Source of the DNA: an uncultured Alphaproteobacteria bacterium
GTDB lineage: Bacteria; Pseudomonadota; Alphaproteobacteria; Rickettsiales; UBA1997
NCBI GenBank assembly: GCA_903858915.1
Contig: CAIOKL010000062.1
Span: 1 to 9,413 of the forward strand
Length of the DNA: 9,413 bases
Direction of reading: 5' to 3'
Position numbers and translations under genes: made by a program
Notes under the pieces: model-generated
Databases searched by the model: none
Seen by the model: the letters and a program-made list of their open reading frames with translations, nothing else
Told to the model about the DNA's origin: nothing
Part shown: positions 1 to 7,289 of the stretch, piece by piece
How positions within the stretch are numbered: the first letter of the stretch is position 1
Layout of the letters: every line of letters starts with the position of its first letter

Positions 1-432
1 AAATAATTGATGGGCGTGAACGTAGCAATTCCACAACATCGTCTGATGATATGCCCTTTATGTCACCTCGTCTTTGGAGAGACGGGAGTCTTGATCTCGA
101 TCCATTGAATTGAATTCAATAAAAATATTCTTCCGCTTTGTTGAGAGATAGGCCAGCAAGTCCTCATTCGACATCTTGTTGGCATCAAACTTCCACTGTG
201 ACGTGAGAGATTCGATGCTGCTCATGAAGGTATGGTACTGAACAGGCCCATTTTTATCAGGATTTAATCGGCGAAACACTTCCCGAGCATGCGATACTGG
301 CATGGTCAACTTGAGAACCCCCCCCACGCCTTCGACGAACTCTCTCTCCGAGATGAGTCCATCACCATTGGAGTCCAGCTTCCTGAAGGCCTGCTCCAAA
401 ATGAGAAAATGGAATTCCATCAGCACACGACG
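1..432. other. Higher-GC segment of eukaryotic character
   Basis: By my count 195 of bases 1-420 are G or C (46%), against 115 of 420 (27%) for bases 481-900. Codons here use G and C at third positions, unlike every other gene in the window. The minus-strand product has EF-hands, which are common in eukaryotic calmodulin- and kinase-like proteins. On the minus strand, bases 1-57 stay open in the -1 frame relative to the EF-hand frame. They read GISSDDVVELLRSRPSII, which looks like real protein. This suggests that the stop at 58-60 is a frameshift or lies in an intron. The segment runs off the window edge. Confidence 0.6.
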
Positions 433-912
433 CCAATCAAATCCAAATAAAGCAATTTTTTTTACAATTTTATCAAGATCCGGAGATTCGTAAAGATTGT
501 CATTATGGCTCCCAACCCTATACCATGCCACCAAATCTTTTTTATTTTTATACTGGGCAAGCTTTCCTTTGGCACAAGGAATTTTATAAATTGTGATATT
601 TTTTTCCTTATATTCGAATTTAAAAATTTCAAAATCATGTGAATTTCCAAAGTAATTAGAAATCTGTATTTTTAAATTTTTTTCATCTTTATTTACAACA
701 GTTCCGCAAACATTTCCTTCATCATCAACACCAAAAACTAAATAGCCAAAATCTTCTCCAACCAATGTTGCGGAGTTTGAAAGAGCTGAATAATATTCAA
801 AAAAATCAAATTTATCTTTAAATAAATTATAATTTTTTTTAAACTCAACATACTCGCATTCGCCTTTTTTTAGCAAATTTTCTAGTAATTTCTTTAATTC
901 TTTTTCATTCAT
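58..912 (-). CDS. AlbA_2/Schlafen-type domain fused to EF-hand repeats (probable chimera)
   Basis: The 284-residue frame has two unlike halves. Residues 1-160 resemble the AlbA_2 (Schlafen-like, ATP/DNA-binding) domain of bacterial transcriptional regulators: an EYVEFK start of the fold, GYLVFGVDDEGNVCGT (residues 56-71), then YRVGSHN (131-137) and a closing FDW (158-160). Residues from about 165 carry EF-hands. A canonical loop runs D180-x-N-x-D to E191, a degenerate one lies at 217-228 (T instead of E at position 12), and another runs D271-x-D-x-D to E282. DNA for the first half is about 27% GC and for the second about 46%, and the break falls near base 432. The usual C-terminal part of AlbA_2 regulators is absent. 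The ATG at 912 is the only sensible start. The gene lies 39 bases after the transaldolase gene on the same strand. The AlbA_2 half is probably genuine bacterial sequence. The EF-hand half could be contaminating host DNA joined by misassembly, or an acquired domain. An 8-base C run at 318-325 is a possible indel site. Confidence 0.6.
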   Translation of the reverse strand: MNEKELKKLLENLLKKGECEYVEFKKNYNLFKDKFDFFEYYSALSNSATLVGEDFGYLVFGVDDEGNVCGTVVNKDEKNLKIQISNYFGNSHDFEIFKFEYKEKNITIYKIPCAKGKLAQYKNKKDLVAWYRVGSHNDNLYESPDLDKIVKKIALFGFDWRRVLMEFHFLILEQAFRKLDSNGDGLISEREFVEGVGGVLKLTMPVSHAREVFRRLNPDKNGPVQYHTFMSSIESLTSQWKFDANKMSNEDLLAYLSTKRKNIFIEFNSMDRDQDSRLSKDEVT

Positions 913-951
913 AATTTTAAATTTAATATTTGTGGTGAAAAAATTAAATTA

Positions 952-1608
952 TTAAGCGATTTTTTGACCAGTTCCCGCCCAATCTTTAATGAAAGTTTCA
1001 ATACCTTTATCGGTAAGTGGATGTTGTGCTAACTGTTTAATAACTTTGGCGGGGATTGTAGCAACATGAGCGCCAAGCTTTGCCGATTCAACGATATGAA
1101 TTGGATTGCGCACCGAAGCTACCAGAACTTGCGTTTTAAAATTTTCGTAATTGTCATAAATTTCGCAAATTTCGCCGATTAAATTTAAGCCATCTTGTCC
1201 GATATCGTCAAGTCTACCGACGAAAGGCGAAACGAAAGTTGCACCGGCTTTGGCGACTAGAATCGCTTGAGCTGGAGAAAAACATAAAGTGACATTAGTT
1301 TGAATTCCTTTATTAGAAAAATAGCGACAAGCCTTGATGCCGTCCATCGTCAATGGTAATTTTATGCAAACATTTTTAGCGATTTTGCTTAAAATTTCTC
1401 CTTCGCGAACCATTGATTCGTAGTCAACAGAAGCCACTTCAGCACTTACTGGACCTTTAACTTCGGCGCAAATTTCGGCGATTACTTCTTGAAATTTTCG
1501 TCCCGATTTGGCGATTAAAGTTGGATTAGTAGTGACGCCGTCAATCAATCCGTAAGCATTCAGCTCTTTGATTTCGGAGATTTCGGCGGTATCGACAAAG
1601 AATTTCAT
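952..1608 (-). CDS. tal: Transaldolase, TalC/FSA subfamily
   Basis: This small (218 residue) class I aldolase belongs to the transaldolase/fructose-6-phosphate aldolase family. It moves dihydroxyacetone units between sugar phosphates in the non-oxidative pentose phosphate pathway, in the cytosol. Visible landmarks are the N-terminal MKFFVDTA strand, GVTTNPTL (residues 24-31), the Schiff-base lysine K83 in CIKLPLT, TNVTLCFSPAQA (104-115) and SPFVGRLDDIGQDG (127-140). At the position where fructose-6-phosphate aldolases have a tyrosine (Y131 of E. coli FsaA), this protein has phenylalanine (F129). Phenylalanine there is typical of true transaldolases, so I favour transaldolase over aldolase. 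Length and start match the family. It is divergent from priA, with an 88-base gap holding a plausible promoter, and the AlbA_2 frame follows on the same strand. Confidence 0.92.
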   Translation of the reverse strand: MKFFVDTAEISEIKELNAYGLIDGVTTNPTLIAKSGRKFQEVIAEICAEVKGPVSAEVASVDYESMVREGEILSKIAKNVCIKLPLTMDGIKACRYFSNKGIQTNVTLCFSPAQAILVAKAGATFVSPFVGRLDDIGQDGLNLIGEICEIYDNYENFKTQVLVASVRNPIHIVESAKLGAHVATIPAKVIKQLAQHPLTDKGIETFIKDWAGTGQKIA

Positions 1609-1646
1609 AAATTTTAATAATTAAGGTTGGAAGAAAATTTTTTTAC

Positions 1647-1674
1647 TTTATATTTTAAAAAATTAATTCTTCAA
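1647..1674 (-). promoter_or_regulatory. Candidate sigma70 promoter for the transaldolase gene
   Basis: Read on the minus strand, TTGAAG (1669-1674) and TATAAA (1647-1652) are separated by 16 bases. The -35 box matches TTGACA at four of six positions and the -10 box matches TATAAT at five of six. Transcription would start near base 1640 and leave a leader of about 30 bases before the ATG at 1608. Chance matches are common in DNA this AT-rich. Confidence 0.35.
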
Positions 1675-1696
1675 TTCAACTTATTAAAATCATATT

Positions 1697-3664
1697 ATGA
1701 CAAAATTTGCGCAAATAATTTTGCCGAGCGCTCTTAATGATGATTTTACTTATTTCGCCCTTGAAAATCAACAAATTGGCGATGTAGCTTTAGTTGAATT
1801 TGGACGCCAAAAACTGTGGGGCGTGGTTATTTCCTTGCATAACGAAGAACCAACTAATTTTGATGTTAAAAAAATTAAAAAAGTTTTGGAAATTCATCAA
1901 AAACTTAAACTTACTTTAAATCAAATTAAATTTATTGAGGCAATTTCGTCTTACAATTTAGCGAGTCGAGGCTTAGTATTAAAAAGTTTTATCGGCATTT
2001 TAAATTCCGATAAAGTGCAAAAAGAATTTACGCCTTTAACTCACGAAATTCACCAAAATAATTTTCATTTAAAAACTTTACTGCCCGAACAACAAAAAAT
2101 TTATGAAGAAATTTGTCGGGACTTAAATAGCTCACAAACCTTCTTAATCGACGGCGTAACCGGCTCGGGCAAAACTGAAATTTATTTTGCAATTATTGCC
2201 GAAATTTTAAAAAAAGATGCTTCTTCGCAAATTTTAATTTTATTACCCGAAATCGCGCTAACCAGCCAATTACTAAGTCGCTTCGAGGAGCAGTTTGGAT
2301 TTCGTCCAGCACTTTGGCATTCAAAAATTTCCAAAAAACACAAAAGAGAAATTTATTTTGGAGTAACAAATGGTGCCACCAAAGTCTTAATCGGAGCGCG
2401 CTCTTCATTGCTTTTGCCTTTTAAAAATTTGAGCTTAATTGTTATCGATGAAGAGCATGACGGCTCATTTAAACAAGAAGATGTTTTTAATTTTCATGCT
2501 CGCGATATGGCGATTGTTAAAAGCAAATTAGAAAATTTTCCAATTATTTTATCCTCAGCGACGCCGGCACTTGAAACCTACAGCAACGCTAAAAGCGGTA
2601 AATATAAACAATTTTTATTAACAAAAAAATTCGGCACTAAAAATGTCATTGATTTTGTTGATTTGCGTCAAGAAAAAATTGAAAATAATCACATTTTATC
2701 GAAAAAATTACGCGAAGAAATTGCTAAAAATTTATTACAAAAAAAACAAAGTTTATTATTTTTAAATCGTCGCGGATATTCTCCCGTAACACTTTGTAAA
2801 TCTTGTGGCAAAAAATATGATTGCCCAAATTGTGATTTTCATTTAGTCCTTCATAAAAATAAAAATTTATTAATTTGTCATCATTGCGGACATCAAGAAA
2901 AAATTTTAAAGAATTGTAAATATTGCAACGAAGAAAGCTCGTTGACTAGCGTCGGAACCGGCGTAGAAAAACTTCTCGAAGAAGTAAAATTCGTCTTTCC
3001 CGACGCACAAATTGCCTCAATAAATAGTGACGATATCAAAAGTTTTGAAGATGCTGAAAAAATTGTCAAAGATATTTCATGTGGAACAATTGATATAATT
3101 ATCGGAACGCAAATGATTTCCAAAGGCTATGATTTTGCCAATTTAAATTTGGTTGGCATTGTTGATGCCGATTCAATGCTTTATTCCTCGGATTTACGCG
3201 CCTTAGAAAGAGCTTATCAAGTTTTTACGCAGGTTATGGGCAGAGCGGGACGCCGAGATGAAAGTGGTAAAATTATTATTCAAACTTTTAATCCACAAAA
3301 TCTACTTTTTGAAAAAATCGCTCTCGATGACAAAAAAGATTTTTATGATTTTGAGTTAAATAATCGCCAACAATTAAACTTACCGCCTTTCGCGCAAATG
3401 GCGAGGTTTGAGATTAGCGCCGTAAAAGAACAAGATGCAAAAAATTTTGCTAAAAATTTACTCGGATATTTTCCAATTGATGAAAAAATTGAAATTTTTG
3501 GACCCGCGCCGGCACCGCTTCAAAAGCTTAAAAATCGTCATCATTTTTTGATTCATTTGAAAGTTGATAAAAAAGTTAATTTACAAAAATTAATTAATGA
3601 CATAACTTCTAAAATTGAAATTCCTACCAAGTTCAGATTAAGAATAAATATTAATCCTTTTTAA
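1697..3664 (+). CDS. priA: Primosomal protein N' (replication restart helicase PriA)
   Basis: PriA is a 3'-to-5' superfamily 2 DNA helicase that recognises stalled forks and D-loops and reloads the replisome. The 655-residue protein is complete. It has an N-terminal DNA-binding region (about 1-110), Walker A GVTGSGKT (153-160), the DEEH Walker B box (251-254), SSATPALE (286-293), and a zinc-binding insert with eight cysteines (C367, C370, C376, C379, C394, C397, C407, C410). GTQMISKGYDF (473-483) and the QVMGRAGRR motif follow in the C-terminal helicase lobe. It is somewhat shorter than the roughly 730 residues of E. coli PriA. The start is chosen because the expected N-terminal strand follows it at once; there is no clear Shine-Dalgarno. 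The gene for a small exported protein follows after 16 bases and is probably cotranscribed. Confidence 0.97.
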   Translation: MTKFAQIILPSALNDDFTYFALENQQIGDVALVEFGRQKLWGVVISLHNEEPTNFDVKKIKKVLEIHQKLKLTLNQIKFIEAISSYNLASRGLVLKSFIGILNSDKVQKEFTPLTHEIHQNNFHLKTLLPEQQKIYEEICRDLNSSQTFLIDGVTGSGKTEIYFAIIAEILKKDASSQILILLPEIALTSQLLSRFEEQFGFRPALWHSKISKKHKREIYFGVTNGATKVLIGARSSLLLPFKNLSLIVIDEEHDGSFKQEDVFNFHARDMAIVKSKLENFPIILSSATPALETYSNAKSGKYKQFLLTKKFGTKNVIDFVDLRQEKIENNHILSKKLREEIAKNLLQKKQSLLFLNRRGYSPVTLCKSCGKKYDCPNCDFHLVLHKNKNLLICHHCGHQEKILKNCKYCNEESSLTSVGTGVEKLLEEVKFVFPDAQIASINSDDIKSFEDAEKIVKDISCGTIDIIIGTQMISKGYDFANLNLVGIVDADSMLYSSDLRALERAYQVFTQVMGRAGRRDESGKIIIQTFNPQNLLFEKIALDDKKDFYDFELNNRQQLNLPPFAQMARFEISAVKEQDAKNFAKNLLGYFPIDEKIEIFGPAPAPLQKLKNRHHFLIHLKVDKKVNLQKLINDITSKIEIPTKFRLRININPF

Positions 3665-3680
3665 CTAAATTTAACAAAAA

Positions 3681-4250
3681 ATGATTTATAAATTTATCAC
3701 AAAAACGCTTATTTTAACTTTAATAATTTGCTTCGACGCTTATTCGCAAAGCGAAATGGCGCAAAATATTTCTCAAGAATTTTCCAAAATAATTTTATCT
3801 CCAGAAATAATCACCAAAAAAGATTATAATAATTTTTGGAAAAAAACGGGGATTAAATCTCGAGAAGAAAAAATGAATTTAATTATTGCAATCAAAAATA
3901 ATTTTGTGGCAGTTCAGGAATATAATAAGGATGTTTGGGAGTGCGCTGAGCAATCTTGGATTGCCAATAAAGAAATTGAGTGCGCTGACCTTAAAAAAAG
4001 CACCAAAAATCTTAGAAATATTTTTTCTAATTCCGCGGAAATTGACAAATTTAAACAAATGGAGAAAAATTTTATCGATCTCATAAAAATATCTTCAAAG
4101 CGCGGAAAAAATATCGATGAACCCAATACTTTAAAAATTTTTCAACAAATTACTTTAGCTGATATTCAGAAAACCAAAGAGAGTACTAAAAAAATATTAG
4201 AACGGGCCGATGTTATTCTTCAGCCCGAATTTATAAACTCCGGAATCTAA
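3681..4250 (+). CDS. Putative exported protein of unknown function
   Basis: I do not recognise this 189-residue protein. Residues 1-22 look like a Sec signal peptide: K4 and K8, a hydrophobic core TLILTLIICF, and a likely cleavage after AYS (20-22). C17 lies in the core but is not in a proper lipobox, so a lipoprotein is unlikely. The mature part is lysine-rich and mostly helical in character, with two cysteines (C88, C101) that could form a disulfide in the periplasm. I see no further membrane segment or catalytic motif. The codon use matches the neighbours, and the frame is intact behind priA with a 16-base gap, so it is likely a real gene. Its stop overlaps the stop of guaB by four bases on the opposite strand. 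It may be a lineage-specific envelope protein; the priA link may be positional only. Confidence 0.75.
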   Translation: MIYKFITKTLILTLIICFDAYSQSEMAQNISQEFSKIILSPEIITKKDYNNFWKKTGIKSREEKMNLIIAIKNNFVAVQEYNKDVWECAEQSWIANKEIECADLKKSTKNLRNIFSNSAEIDKFKQMEKNFIDLIKISSKRGKNIDEPNTLKIFQQITLADIQKTKESTKKILERADVILQPEFINSGI

Positions 4251-5734
4251 CTCTCTGTAGTGTAATTTGGTGATTCTGAAGTTATAGTTATTGAATGTGG
4301 ATGAGATTCTCTTAATCCTGAATTAGTAATTCTAACAAATTCGCAATTTCTTCGCATATCTTCAATATTAGCGTTGCCAGTATAACCCATCGCTGATTTT
4401 AAACCGCCAACTAATTGGTGAATTACATCAACAACCGAACCTTTGTAAGGCACGCGCCCCTCAACGCCCTCTGGCACTAATTTCATTTTATCCGCCACAT
4501 CTTGTTGGAAATAACGATCGGCCGAACCACGAGCCATGGCTCCAAGAGAACCCATTCCGCGATAAACTTTGTAAGAGCGACCTTTAAACAAAACAATTTC
4601 TCCGGGAGTTTCTTCGGTTCCCGCTAGCAAACCACCGAGCATTACAGCGCTAGCTCCGCCAGCGATTGCTTTCGCCAAATCTCCTGAAAATCTAATACCG
4701 CCATCGGAAATTACGGGAAGTTTTACTTTTTCACAAAATTCCATTACATCTAAAAGTGCGGAGAATTGCGGAACTCCAACGCCGGCAATTATACGAGTTG
4801 TACATATTGATCCTGGGCCAATACCAACTTTAACACCATCGACACCCGCGTCAAAAAGCGCCTTGGCAGCTTCTTTGGTGGCGATATTGCCAGCAATAAT
4901 TTCTTGTTTTGGATAAAGTTTTTTTAACTCTCTTACAGTTTCAATTACGCCCTTGGAATGACCATGCGCAGTATCGACAACTAAAATATCAACATGCTCT
5001 TCAATTAAACTTTCCGCGCGTTTTATGCCGTCTTTACCGACCGCAGTGGCTCCCGCGACTAATAAACGACCCTCTTTATCTTTCGAAGCAAATGGAAATT
5101 GTTTGGTTTTTTCTAAATCTTTTCCCGTCATCAAACCTATGCAATTATTGTCGTTATCAACAATAATAATTCTTTCAATTTTGTTTTTATGTAAAAGATT
5201 TTTAGCTTCCAATTTACTAACGCCAAGCTTTGCGGTAATAAGATTTTCTTTAGTCATTAAATCTTTAACAAGTTGTTTTTTATCGTGAGCAAAACGCACA
5301 TCGCGATTCGTCAAAATTCCAACCAGTTTTTTAGAGCCATTTTTAACGACCGGAATTCCTGAAATTCCATATTGCTTCATTAGTTGCAAAGCATCGCCAA
5401 GAGTTTCTTCGGGGGTTATAACAACTGGATTAACCACCATTCCCGACTCAAATTTTTTAACTCTTCTAATCTCGTCGGCCTGATCTTTTATTGATAAATT
5501 TTTATGAATACAACCAATCCCGCCACTTTGCGCCATGGCAATTGCCAAGCGACTCTCGGTTACGGTGTCCATCGCCGCAGAAATTATGGGAATTTCGATT
5601 GAAATATTTTTAGTAATTTTTGTTCTGGTATTGGCTTCGCTTGGAAGAACTTCGGAATAAAGAGGCTTAAGCAAAACATCATCAAATGTTAAAGCTGGTG
5701 AAGATGTTTCGATAATTTTGCGATTATTTACCAT
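4247..5734 (-). CDS. guaB: IMP dehydrogenase
   Basis: This enzyme catalyses the NAD-dependent oxidation of IMP to XMP, the committed step towards GMP. The 495-residue protein is complete. It has the N-terminal TFDDVLLKP strand (16-24), a tandem CBS (Bateman) regulatory module at about 97-210, and NAD/IMP barrel segments such as VVDTAHGHS (252-260). The catalytic loop GPGSICTTR contains C311, and SDGGIR (343-348) contacts phosphate. The mobile flap region holds GMGSLGAM (393-400) and R407-Y408. Length is usual for bacterial IMPDH with CBS domains. No guaA follows; downstream the gene converges on the exported-protein gene with a four-base overlap. A good promoter-like sequence lies about 96 bases upstream of the start, and a small hairpin lies within the predicted leader. 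Confidence 0.98.
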   Translation of the reverse strand: MVNNRKIIETSSPALTFDDVLLKPLYSEVLPSEANTRTKITKNISIEIPIISAAMDTVTESRLAIAMAQSGGIGCIHKNLSIKDQADEIRRVKKFESGMVVNPVVITPEETLGDALQLMKQYGISGIPVVKNGSKKLVGILTNRDVRFAHDKKQLVKDLMTKENLITAKLGVSKLEAKNLLHKNKIERIIIVDNDNNCIGLMTGKDLEKTKQFPFASKDKEGRLLVAGATAVGKDGIKRAESLIEEHVDILVVDTAHGHSKGVIETVRELKKLYPKQEIIAGNIATKEAAKALFDAGVDGVKVGIGPGSICTTRIIAGVGVPQFSALLDVMEFCEKVKLPVISDGGIRFSGDLAKAIAGGASAVMLGGLLAGTEETPGEIVLFKGRSYKVYRGMGSLGAMARGSADRYFQQDVADKMKLVPEGVEGRVPYKGSVVDVIHQLVGGLKSAMGYTGNANIEDMRRNCEFVRITNSGLRESHPHSITITSESPNYTTES

Positions 5735-5782
5735 AATTTTGCTACCTATTATTTAATTTTAATTCTTGTTTAATAAATCAAT

Positions 5783-5805
5783 AAACTTAAAAATTAGTTA
5801 AGTTT
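5783..5805. repeat. Perfect 8-bp inverted repeat in the guaB-fur divergent region
   Basis: AAACTTAA (5783-5790) and TTAAGTTT (5798-5805) are perfect inverted copies around a 7-base spacer. The repeat sits downstream of the predicted guaB start of transcription, so it would form a weak hairpin in the guaB leader. It could equally be a dimeric repressor operator for either divergent gene. It does not match the classical GATAAT-type Fur box. Such repeats arise by chance in AT-rich DNA. Confidence 0.4.
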
Positions 5806-5829
5806 TTAAAATAAAAATTGTAGCAACAA

Positions 5830-5858
5830 ATTATCGCTTACTGAAAAATAAAACTCAA
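5830..5858 (-). promoter_or_regulatory. Candidate sigma70 promoter for guaB
   Basis: On the minus strand, TTGAGT (5853-5858) and GATAAT (5830-5835) are separated by exactly 17 bases. Matches to consensus are four of six and five of six. The start of transcription would be near 5823, giving a leader of about 90 bases before the guaB ATG. This is the best promoter-like sequence I found in the window. Confidence 0.45.
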
Positions 5859-5883
5859 TGTTAATTTAACAACAAAATAAATT

Positions 5884-6306
5884 ATGGCCTCTCACATTGA
5901 AAAACTTTGCCTCGAAAAAAATATAAAATTAACCGAAAACCGAAAAATTATCGCTAAAGTTATATCAAAAAGCACCGACCATCCGGATGTTGAAGAAGTT
6001 TATAATCGCGCTTCAAAAATTAATAATAAAATTGGCATCGCCACAGTTTATCGTACCGTTAAAATGCTTGAAGAATCAGGAATTATAGCCAAACACGACT
6101 TCTTAAATAAGGGTCGCGCTCGTTATGAATTTCTTGAAAATGATGACCATCACGACCACCTAGTTGACATTACCAACGATGAAGTAATAGAATTTTTTAA
6201 TGAAGAAATTGAAAAATTAAAAGAGAAAATTGCGCACGATCATGGTTATGAATTAATCGGACATAAACTTGAATTATATTGCAGACCAATTGTTAAAAAA
6301 AATTAA
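5884..6306 (+). CDS. fur: Fur-family metal-responsive transcriptional regulator
   Basis: This 140-residue DNA-binding protein has the Fur fold: an N-terminal winged helix with the recognition helix in GIATVYRTVKMLEESGII (51-68) and a C-terminal metal-binding dimerisation domain. Candidate metal ligands include H33, E82, H89, H90, H92, E103 and H127. The usual CxxC pair that follows HHDH in E. coli Fur is replaced by D95-I-T-N98, so the structural zinc site is absent. To my knowledge this is the normal state for alphaproteobacterial Fur/Mur-type proteins. The sequence alone does not say whether it senses iron, manganese or peroxide. It is the first gene of a tight operon, with thrB 8 bases after it, and is divergent from guaB. 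No clear Fur box or Shine-Dalgarno is visible upstream. Confidence 0.9.
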   Translation: MASHIEKLCLEKNIKLTENRKIIAKVISKSTDHPDVEEVYNRASKINNKIGIATVYRTVKMLEESGIIAKHDFLNKGRARYEFLENDDHHDHLVDITNDEVIEFFNEEIEKLKEKIAHDHGYELIGHKLELYCRPIVKKN

Positions 6307-6314
6307 AATAATTT

Positions 6315-7289
6315 ATGGCAGTTTACACAAAAATTACCTTCGAAGAACTTGCCCAGCATCTCACTAATTACGAAGTCGGCGAACTCGTTGAATTTAAAGA
6401 AATAGTTGACGGAATTGATAATTCAAATTTTATCGTAAAAACCTCAATAAATACTTTTATTTTTACAATTTTTGAGTCACGAATCGATAAAAATAGCCTA
6501 GATTATTTTATGAATTTCAAAGAACATTTAGCTTTAAAAAACATTTCTTGTCCCGCGCCAATTAAATCAAAAAATTCCCAAACAATCCTTGATTTTAAAA
6601 ATAAAAAAACTGCCTTGGTGAGCTTTCTTAGTGGTGCCACACTAAAATCAAATACTGACGGTTATTATTATAATATAACCGGCAATCATTGTTTTCAAAT
6701 CGGATCAACTCTTGCTAAAATGCATTTGGCTTCGAGTGATTTTAAGATGTCTCGTCAAAATGATTTGGCGGTTAAAGATTTTGAAAATTTATTTAACAAA
6801 TTTAAGCATTTGATTGATGCTTACGATCCAAATTTAAATAAATTAATTACCAAAAATTTAAGCACATTAAATGCCTTATGGAATGTTGATTTAGAATCCG
6901 CCTCGTGTCATTTAGATTTATTTCCTGACAATGTTTTTTTTGACGAAAAAAATCAAATTAGCGGTGTGATTGATTTTTATTTTTCGGCGAATGATTTATT
7001 GATTTACGATTTTGCAATAGTTGTAAATGCTTGGTGTTTCGATAAAACCACTTTCAATTTTGATAAATTTAATGCTTTATTAAATTCTTACCAAAAAATA
7101 AGACCTTTCACTTCAAAAGAATTAAATTTTTTGGAAACCGCTTTAATTGGAGCATCGATGCGCTTTTTATTAACAAGGCTCCACGATATGTTCTTTACCC
7201 CAAAAGATTCTCTTGTAAAAATAAAAAATCCTCTTGAATATAAAGAAAAGCTTTTATTTTTCATCAATAATAAAATATTAAAACAATGA
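6315..7289 (+). CDS. thrB: Homoserine kinase (type II, phosphotransferase fold)
   Basis: The enzyme phosphorylates L-homoserine with ATP, the penultimate step to threonine. It is of the aminoglycoside-phosphotransferase/choline-kinase fold used by alphaproteobacteria and pseudomonads, not the GHMP kinase of E. coli. Landmarks in the 324 residues are the N-terminal MAVYTKITFEEL signature, DGIDNSNF (32-39), LAKMHLAS (133-140), the catalytic loop H199-x-D201 with N206 in HLDLFPDNVFF, and the magnesium-binding D220 in GVIDFYFS. NAWCF (238-242) is also typical of the family. The gene is complete and starts 8 bases after fur. Its last four bases, ATGA, overlap the pgeF start, implying translational coupling. 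No other threonine gene lies in the window, so whether the pathway is complete cannot be judged. Confidence 0.93.
   Translation: MAVYTKITFEELAQHLTNYEVGELVEFKEIVDGIDNSNFIVKTSINTFIFTIFESRIDKNSLDYFMNFKEHLALKNISCPAPIKSKNSQTILDFKNKKTALVSFLSGATLKSNTDGYYYNITGNHCFQIGSTLAKMHLASSDFKMSRQNDLAVKDFENLFNKFKHLIDAYDPNLNKLITKNLSTLNALWNVDLESASCHLDLFPDNVFFDEKNQISGVIDFYFSANDLLIYDFAIVVNAWCFDKTTFNFDKFNALLNSYQKIRPFTSKELNFLETALIGASMRFLLTRLHDMFFTPKDSLVKIKNPLEYKEKLLFFINNKILKQ

Noticed and set aside
112..417. Two GAATTC (EcoRI) sites at 112-117 and 412-417 near the composition break, suggesting a cloning junction
   Set aside because: The break in composition and domain identity lies near 432, not at either site, and two such sites in 430 bases can occur by chance.
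302..493. Plus-strand open frame of 63 codons
   Set aside because: It is the antisense shadow of the EF-hand region, is low-complexity and has no recognisable motif.
4203..4227. CGGGC/GCCCG inverted repeat as a possible terminator near the end of the exported-protein gene
   Set aside because: The stem is only 5 bp with a 15-base loop, lies inside the coding sequence and is not followed by a T run.
4909..5288. Two overlapping plus-strand frames inside guaB
   Set aside because: They lie antisense to a fully conserved guaB and show no protein-family features.
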